DNA of 64,000 nucleotides, from positions 1,302,001 to 1,366,000 of the forward strand of contig NZ_PGFJ01000002.1 of the NCBI RefSeq assembly GCF_002797815.1, read 5' to 3'. A program made the translations under genes and the position numbers. Origin of the DNA: Mucilaginibacter auburnensis. GTDB taxonomy: Bacteria > Bacteroidota > Bacteroidia > Sphingobacteriales > Sphingobacteriaceae. Of the stretch, positions 59,016-64,000 are shown in pieces; the first letter of the stretch is position 1, and every line of letters begins with the position of its first letter. The notes beneath the pieces are model-generated. The model ran no database searches. It worked only from the letters and a program-made list of their open reading frames with translations, and was not told the DNA's origin.

Positions 59016-59630
59016 ATGAGATTTTATTTACTCATTGCGTGTTGCGCAATAAGCCTTAACACATCAGCCCAGTTCTGGAAAAAAAAGGTACGTTACCCTG
59101 CCATTGCGCAAGTGCCAGCTTTTGTGGCACCGGCTTTTAATTTGGCACACACCAATGTAAAATCGCTCCCATTACTCAACTTTAAACTGCCTGTAGTTTT
59201 TGATTTTGACAAAGTTGAGCAGGCCGTAATGAAGCAGGCTAAGCACAACATGCGTTTCAGAGTATACCAGGAGGCCGGATATAATTTTAGCGATCTGGCC
59301 AAGCTTTATTTACTACATAACAGGTATTCAGAAGCTAAATGGTACCTGCTGCAAAGCAATGCACTAACACATGATACAAAACTTTTGCTGGGTAACCTGC
59401 TGGTACTGGCCGGTATAAAAACAGATCTGGGAGAAGTAGCTTTAGCAAAAACCGATCTTCAGCAAGCACGCGCCCTTGCTGCTAACAGCGGCTTAAAGGC
59501 TGATGTTGCCGAGATTGATAAGCGCTTGCTTTTACTTAATAACCAAAAAGCAGTTACCGTAAAACCCGAACTTCGATACTCTGAAGCGGTAGAAGCAGCA
59601 GCCAGACAAAAAAAGACACTGCTTAACTAA
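59016..59630 (+). CDS. secreted TPR-like protein, function unknown
   Basis: 204 residues: signal peptide (RFYLLIACCAISLNTSAQ), a Pro/Ala-rich stretch, then helical pairs (DLAKLYLLHNRYSEAKWYLLQSNAL, GNLLVLAGIKTDLGEVALAKTDLQQARAL) of TPR form. I do not recognise a named family. It stands after the large kinase gene with 114 bases between and is followed by a 267-base gene-free gap that contains a perfect TATATTTG box (59721-59728). Confidence 0.65.
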   Translation: MRFYLLIACCAISLNTSAQFWKKKVRYPAIAQVPAFVAPAFNLAHTNVKSLPLLNFKLPVVFDFDKVEQAVMKQAKHNMRFRVYQEAGYNFSDLAKLYLLHNRYSEAKWYLLQSNALTHDTKLLLGNLLVLAGIKTDLGEVALAKTDLQQARALAANSGLKADVAEIDKRLLLLNNQKAVTVKPELRYSEAVEAAARQKKTLLN

Positions 59631-59897
59631 GCTTGAAAATAATTGCACACAATGTTAACACTTTGCATAAATGTGCAAAAGTATTGCAGCGGTAATACTA
59701 AGCAGCTGTTTACTTAATACTATATTTGTTTAATTGTTATATAGAACCATAGCGTAACGTTCGTGTAGCATTTTACAGATCAGTTAATACAGAAGAGAGG
59801 GCCCAACAGCTTTCTCTTTTTGTTTTTAAGTATTTTACGCGTAAACATACCTGGGCTTGTGGTGTTATATAATTACAAACCATTAAAAATTATAACT

Positions 59898-60146
59898 ATG
59901 ACAACCACTCCAGACACCATACCTGCCGAAAGAGATGGTAAATATAAATTCACCATTAGCTATGCAGAGCGGGAAGTATCCTGCCAGGTAGAGAAAGAAC
60001 AAAATATATTACATGTAATTATTGATGAGAACCTAAAGGCCGACTTAAAAATAAACGCCGATGGTTCACTGGTTCAGGTAGAAGGTTCGCCTATTCCTGA
60101 TTCGTGCATTAATTATATTAAAAAACAGGTTTTAGGCCACAGCTAA
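59898..60146 (+). CDS. small conserved hypothetical protein
   Basis: 82 residues: TTTPDTIPAERDGKYKFTIS, YAEREVSCQVEKEQNILHVI and a C-terminal SPIPDSCINYIKKQVLGHS. It seems a small beta-strand protein with one helix. I do not recognise its family. The ATG at 59898 is chosen because the upstream in-frame part (from 59820) has no coding character. Its stop overlaps the convergent recO stop by 4 bases. Confidence 0.6.
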   Translation: MTTTPDTIPAERDGKYKFTISYAEREVSCQVEKEQNILHVIIDENLKADLKINADGSLVQVEGSPIPDSCINYIKKQVLGHS

Positions 60147-60868
60147 GAAAGCACCTCTTCCAATACTTCGTGCGAACGTACGTTGCCGAAGTTTTCGGTA
60201 TGTAAGGCGTAATAATCTAACAGTTTTGATATCAGGTGGCGGCGGTCTTCATTGCTAATTTTGAGGGCCACCGCACTGCTAAAGCCGCTTTGCAATAAAG
60301 CACTGAAAAGCTGCGTGTAAGGCGGTGATAAATACTGCAGGCCATCCGGCTTGTAGCGTTGAAAGGTACCATTCTTAAGGTCAAAATAATCAGCCTCACC
60401 TGAGAGGTATCTGTCGGGATAAAAGCCCAGATAACGGGTGAGGTTCAATAAAAACAGCAGGTGAAAATTGGCAAGCCCCTCAGTTTGATGATCCAGAAAT
60501 TCTACCGAACTGAACAAAAAATCAAACAGATTTTCGTCGGCAGTTTGCTGTTTTACTGTTTTGTAGACCACTTCATTTAAAAACAGCACAATACTGCTCT
60601 TAACAATATCATAAGGGATGGTTTGCAGTAAAGGCGCGTTTTTCAACTCAGAGATACGCTGTATACCACCTGTATTTTTGTGATACACCACCATATCTAA
60701 CAAATGCAGCGGCTGCAACATATTCCGGCTGATCTTTGCCTTGGGCTTTTTAACTCCGTTAATGATGTATGATTGCAGACCGAACTTTTCGGTAAACACT
60801 TGCACAATAACGCTGCTTTCGGCGTAATCAGTAGTTTTTATTACAATGCCCCGGGTTTTGTGCAGCAT
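60143..60868 (-). CDS. recO: DNA repair protein RecO
   Basis: 241 residues: the N-terminal OB fold (KTRGIVIKTTDYAESSVIVQVFTEKFGLQSYIINGVKK), a helical middle, and a C-terminal part without the four zinc cysteines, as often in Bacteroidota. RecO anneals single strands and loads RecA with RecF and RecR. It is followed on the plus strand by the small hypothetical gene (4-base overlap of stops) and preceded on its own strand by a membrane protein gene. Confidence 0.9.
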   Translation of the reverse strand: MLHKTRGIVIKTTDYAESSVIVQVFTEKFGLQSYIINGVKKPKAKISRNMLQPLHLLDMVVYHKNTGGIQRISELKNAPLLQTIPYDIVKSSIVLFLNEVVYKTVKQQTADENLFDFLFSSVEFLDHQTEGLANFHLLFLLNLTRYLGFYPDRYLSGEADYFDLKNGTFQRYKPDGLQYLSPPYTQLFSALLQSGFSSAVALKISNEDRRHLISKLLDYYALHTENFGNVRSHEVLEEVLS

Positions 60869-60913
60869 AACGGTAAATTAATATGCTATTGAAAACAATG
60901 GCTTAGAAACATA

Positions 60914-61393
60914 TTACTTCATTTCTGCCTGGATGGCGCGCAAAAGTTCATTAGGATGCTGTGAACCCACAATATAAACCAGCCCATCACGGTCGGTAAG
61001 ATAAATGGCATCATTACCGGCAGCATAAAATCTGATCACCCCTTTTGAATGGAGGTTATAAACAGGGTTATTAAACAGATACCGGCTATATGCTGCTTTT
61101 TCAACTTTTACAATGCTATTCAAATCAATTTTTACCAAACGGGTTGTCCACAGGCCATCTATCAGTACACTTTTGTTTTGAACGCGCGTGCGAAAGTGCA
61201 GCAAAAAGCCCATTATAATAGAAATGATAATAATAGCAAAACCTACCACTGCCAGTAAGTTGCCGGTATTTTCGCGCTCATCAGTAAAAACATAAGCGGC
61301 AAAGCAAAACATGGCCAATACCAACCGTATGGTTATAGGAATAAACTCCCGCCCTAAATATTGCTTTTCTGTAAATACCGCTTTCTCGCCCAT
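60914..61393 (-). CDS. membrane protein with PH-like domain
   Basis: 159 residues: two membrane helices (about 21-37 and 45-65, LLAVVGFAIIIISIIMGFLLHF), then a beta-rich C-terminal half (VLIDGLWTTRLVKIDLNSIVKVEKA, GVIRFYAAGNDAIYLTDRDGLVYIVGSQHP) with the look of a bacterial PH domain. No specific function is known. A TATATTTG box ends 7 bases before the ATG. It lies between tilS and recO on the minus strand. Confidence 0.7.
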   Translation of the reverse strand: MGEKAVFTEKQYLGREFIPITIRLVLAMFCFAAYVFTDERENTGNLLAVVGFAIIIISIIMGFLLHFRTRVQNKSVLIDGLWTTRLVKIDLNSIVKVEKAAYSRYLFNNPVYNLHSKGVIRFYAAGNDAIYLTDRDGLVYIVGSQHPNELLRAIQAEMK

Positions 61394-61422
61394 TATTGTT
61401 CAAATATATCAAAGTATAGTTA

Positions 61423-62763
61423 TTATTGGGCAACAGGCACCAACTCTAATATAGTTACTTTTTTAGTGTTGCGGGTTACTTTATATCTATCGTCTAACCT
61501 GTACCCTCCTACCCAGATAATATCGCCGTTACCATTTACCAGCAAGGGCACAGCATTTTTTTTATGCAGCGGAACCTTCAGACTGATAAAAAAATCGCTC
61601 ATTTTTTTGCGCCCCCTCATGCCCAACGGAAAAAATTGATCGCTTTGCTGCCAGTGGCGAACCTGCAAGGGGTACTGTAATTTGTCGGTGTCAACGGCAA
61701 CCATCATTACATTGTCTGTAATAATAATGGGCTCGCTTTTTCTGGTGATGGTTAGCTTAAAGGTTTCAGCCATTGCAACCTCATCGCCTGCGGATATCAA
61801 TAAATCAGGAACTATCCGGGGAGCCTGCGTGAGTATTAGTTTACCTCTGTCAAGCAGCAACATATTTCCAGTCAACGTTGCTTCAAATTGCCTACCTGCA
61901 TGTTTGTAAAGGCTGGTAATCACATCATCAATAACCTGTTCGCTAAAACCGTAAGGCTGTAGGAGCTTAAAGAGCAACAAGCGCTGCGGAACCAATTTTT
62001 TTACCGCTTCAACCGATAGATGTATTTCCTCATTGTGGTAGGTAAGAATTTGCTTCCGTGCCTCTTCTACTCTCAACTCCAGTAATTGCTCCAGCTCTTT
62101 GAAATGCTTCAGGTTGTTTTCAAAAGTTTGTTCTAACGATGGGTTGAGCTCCTTAAGCTGCGGCACCACCAAATGGCGTATTTTATTACGCGCATATTTA
62201 ACAGATGCGTTGGAGCTATCTTCAACATAAGCCAAATCATTTTCTATAACTATCTGCTCTATTTCGTTACGTGTAAAACAAAGCATAGGCCTTACCAGGT
62301 AGCCATTTTGGGGTAGAATACCGTGCATACCGGCAATACCTGTACCCCGCACAAGGTTCAACAATATTGTTTCAACTGTATCGTTTTGGTGATGCGCTAA
62401 CACAATAGCATCATAGTGGTGCTGCTGACGCAGTTGTTCAAACCATTGATAACGCAACTCGCGGGCAGCCATTTGTATAGATACTTTGTTTGTGGCAGCG
62501 TAATGCTGGGTATTAAACCTTATGGTATGAAAATCTGTCTGATTATTGAGTGCAATTTGGCGGCAAAAGTCTTCATCAGTATTGGCTTCTGCACGTAGCT
62601 GAAAATTACAGTGTGCTATGGCAAAATTGTAGCCTGCTGCTTTTAAAAGATGAACCAGCGCAACCGAATCAATGCCTCCGCTTAAAGCAATCAGCAAACG
62701 GCTATCGCTTTTAAAAAGGCAATTTTGTTCTATAAAAGCGATAAAACGTTTAAGCGGCAGCAT
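61423..62763 (-). CDS. tilS: tRNA(Ile)-lysidine synthetase
   Basis: 446 residues: PP-loop LIALSGGIDSVALVHLL, FAIAHCNFQLR, VLAHHQNDTVETILLNLVRGTGIAGMHGI, and a C-terminal TilS-C domain (MRGRKKMSDFFISLKVPL). It attaches lysine to C34 of the CAU-anticodon Ile tRNA, an essential step. It has the clearest promoter of the window, placed so that the transcript starts at or next to the ATG. It is divergent from the OstA-like gene by 52 bases. Confidence 0.95.
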   Translation of the reverse strand: MLPLKRFIAFIEQNCLFKSDSRLLIALSGGIDSVALVHLLKAAGYNFAIAHCNFQLRAEANTDEDFCRQIALNNQTDFHTIRFNTQHYAATNKVSIQMAARELRYQWFEQLRQQHHYDAIVLAHHQNDTVETILLNLVRGTGIAGMHGILPQNGYLVRPMLCFTRNEIEQIVIENDLAYVEDSSNASVKYARNKIRHLVVPQLKELNPSLEQTFENNLKHFKELEQLLELRVEEARKQILTYHNEEIHLSVEAVKKLVPQRLLLFKLLQPYGFSEQVIDDVITSLYKHAGRQFEATLTGNMLLLDRGKLILTQAPRIVPDLLISAGDEVAMAETFKLTITRKSEPIIITDNVMMVAVDTDKLQYPLQVRHWQQSDQFFPLGMRGRKKMSDFFISLKVPLHKKNAVPLLVNGNGDIIWVGGYRLDDRYKVTRNTKKVTILELVPVAQ

Positions 62764-62767
62764 TCAT

Positions 62768-62798
62768 CAAAATTATTAATTTAATAAGCCCCTGCAAA
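62768..62798 (-). promoter_or_regulatory. promoter of tilS, leaderless geometry
   Basis: On the minus strand TTTG (62795-62798)-N19-TAATTTTG (62768-62775), perfect in both boxes and spacer, then 4 bases, then the tilS ATG (62763). If the -7 box is centred at -7, the transcript starts at the ATG. Confidence 0.75.
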
Positions 62799-62802
62799 AA
62801 AC

Positions 62803-62810
62803 TAATTTTG
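62803..62810 (+). promoter_or_regulatory. -7 box for OstA-like gene
   Basis: TAATTTTG ends 5 bases before the GTG start at 62816. No clear -33 box. It overlaps the tilS promoter region on the other strand, so the two genes share a 52-base divergent control region. Confidence 0.35.
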
Positions 62811-62815
62811 CCGTA

Positions 62816-64000
62816 GTGAGTAAATATATTTTAGGGTTCCTTTTACTGTTTATTACCGGCGCTGCAATTGCGCAAAAACCGGGCAGATCACGCATAGAGT
62901 TGATATCGTCAAAAGTATCAAGCCGTGCCAAGCTGCCTTCGGGTAAAGTTGTGTATAAGTTCAAGGAGGGCGTATTTAAACAAGATTTTTCTACCCTTAC
63001 CGCTGATAGCTCGCTGGCCTACTTTGACGACAACCTGGTTGATGCCTTTGGTCATGTTATTATTAACCAGGGCGACACGCTGCATATTTACTCAGACAAG
63101 CTGCATTACGACGGCAACACCAAGATAGCAACCCTTACCGGAAACGTTAAAATGGTTGATAAAGACGCCACCTTGCTTACCGATTATTTTACTTACAACA
63201 CTGCTACAAAATATGGTACTTATACCGGCGGAGGCAAGCTGTTCAACAAAGAAAATACGTTGGTGAGTCAAAATGGTTATTACTTTGCTGGCAGTCGCGA
63301 TGCTTACTTTAGGTACAATGTGGTGCTTACTACGCCGGATGCTATTATAAAAACCGACACGTTAAGATACAATTCCGGAACCAGGATATCATGGTTTTAT
63401 GGGCCAACCACTATAACCGGCACAAAAGACAAAGATGTGCTTTACACCGAAGATGGCCGCTATGAAACTATACCGGAACAGGCTTTCTTTGGCAAAAAGA
63501 ACCTTTATACGCAAGGCACAAAATCATTAAAAGGTGATAGCTTATTTTATGACAGACTGAAAGGATACGGCCGCGCGGTTAAAAATGTGGTGTTTGATGA
63601 CAAAGAACAGCATATAGTAGTTAAAGGCCACTTAGGTGAATACTACAAAGCTGCCGAGCGGGCCATTATTACGCAAAACCCCTATGTGATATTCGTAACG
63701 CAAGACAGCAGCAAAAACAATTCATCGGCAAAAAAGGATTCCGTTATCAAAAAAGATTCTACAGCTTTAATTTTGGCTAAAAATGCCCCGGCCATAAATA
63801 AAGCGACAAATGCTGCTGCTGTAATAAGGCAAAGCCTGCCCGCAAATGCATTACCTGCACAAACCGCTTTACCAGCACAGGCAACATTAAAAGCCGTGAC
63901 AGACTCGGTAATGAAAGCCGCGCAAAAAGCTATTAAATCACCTGTGACTACTCCTCAGCAGGTACAGAACCAGTCGGCCAGAATAAACACAGCTATTAAC
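62816..64000 (+). CDS. OstA/LptA-like outer-membrane biogenesis protein, C-terminus off window
   Basis: 395 residues to the window edge and still open. GTG start followed by a signal peptide (SKYILGFLLLFITGAAIAQ). The N-terminal part shows the OstA-like beta-repeat pattern: DSSLAYFDDNLVDAFGHVII, DTLHIYSDKLHYDGNTKIAT, DATLLTDYFTYNTATKYGTY, DAIIKTDTLRYNSGTRIS. The rest visible to 64000 is a Lys/Ala/Pro-rich low-complexity part (from about residue 295). LptA-type proteins carry LPS through the periplasm. The Bacteroidota long OstA-like protein is presumed to do the same. Confidence 0.82.
   Translation, partial: MSKYILGFLLLFITGAAIAQKPGRSRIELISSKVSSRAKLPSGKVVYKFKEGVFKQDFSTLTADSSLAYFDDNLVDAFGHVIINQGDTLHIYSDKLHYDGNTKIATLTGNVKMVDKDATLLTDYFTYNTATKYGTYTGGGKLFNKENTLVSQNGYYFAGSRDAYFRYNVVLTTPDAIIKTDTLRYNSGTRISWFYGPTTITGTKDKDVLYTEDGRYETIPEQAFFGKKNLYTQGTKSLKGDSLFYDRLKGYGRAVKNVVFDDKEQHIVVKGHLGEYYKAAERAIITQNPYVIFVTQDSSKNNSSAKKDSVIKKDSTALILAKNAPAINKATNAAAVIRQSLPANALPAQTALPAQATLKAVTDSVMKAAQKAIKSPVTTPQQVQNQSARINTAIN

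Noticed and set aside
1..64000. tRNA, rRNA, CRISPR arrays, prophage, IS elements or integrative element boundaries
   Set aside because: Looked for in every gap. No cloverleaf with T-loop consensus, no regularly spaced repeat array with unique spacers, and no transposase, integrase or phage structural gene was seen.

Overview
The window looks like a chromosomal segment of a Bacteroidota member of the Sphingobacteriaceae, most likely Mucilaginibacter or Pedobacter-like. This rests on the gene families present: DUF3127, DUF4286, DUF2461 and DUF4197 proteins, the enlarged IspG, a HemC-HemD fusion, futalosine-pathway menaquinone genes, RprX/RprY-type two-component pairs and many lipoproteins. It also rests on promoters of the Bacteroidota type (TTTG-N19-TAnnTTTG), clearest upstream of tilS. 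The species is an inference. I saw no tRNA, rRNA, CRISPR array, IS element, prophage or integrase.

Layout. 1-5.2 kb: an edge-truncated FeS photolyase/cryptochrome, a bacterial pentameric ligand-gated channel homologue, and two overlapping lipoprotein genes of unknown role. 5.3-14.5 kb: a two-component system, an S9-peptidase-like lipoprotein that lacks its catalytic Ser and His, a TPR protein, DUF4286, RfbC, an OmpA-like lipoprotein, DUF2461 and a small membrane protein. 14.5-24.2 kb, minus strand: a haem-synthesis block read hflX, hemCD, hemB, hemL, sensor kinase, response regulator, TPR protein, hemE, hemJ. Haem synthesis is completed upstream by hemA, which sits alone at 50 kb. 24.5-34.9 kb: a small secreted protein, an SPFH protein, a YoeB-type toxin-antitoxin pair whose toxin is frameshifted, ispG, a DHFR-like enzyme, a phosphate module (sensor kinase, DUF47, Pit) with Pho-box-like repeats, DUF4197, and an ECF sigma/anti-sigma pair. 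35-49.6 kb: a pentapeptide-repeat protein, PDH E2 and E1, NlpC/P60 and CapA proteins, a second two-component system, DUF3127, a THUMP methyltransferase, and small regulatory, HD, YceI, MBL and alpha/beta hydrolase genes. 50-64 kb: hemA, mqnD/mqnB, a 6-pyruvoyl-tetrahydropterin synthase homologue and folE, fabD, a 1250-residue NtrY-like kinase, recO, tilS, and an edge-truncated OstA/LptA-like protein.

The strongest unexplained signal lies between the genes. Many gaps between same-strand neighbours are filled, from just after the stop codon of the upstream gene to just before the start codon of the next, by short palindromic or word-repeat elements of several unrelated sequence families: C5/G5 blocks, AAGAATTAAGAG words, GATTAGTGA words, TTATTGAAT words, GTCATGC, TCATTGCGAGG, TCTGAACTAAG and AGTCCGGA. 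Two of these families have also entered reading frames without breaking them, forming the HemCD C-terminus and two insertions in IspG. Whether this reflects an insertion mechanism targeted to gene ends, selection, or recombination cannot be decided here.
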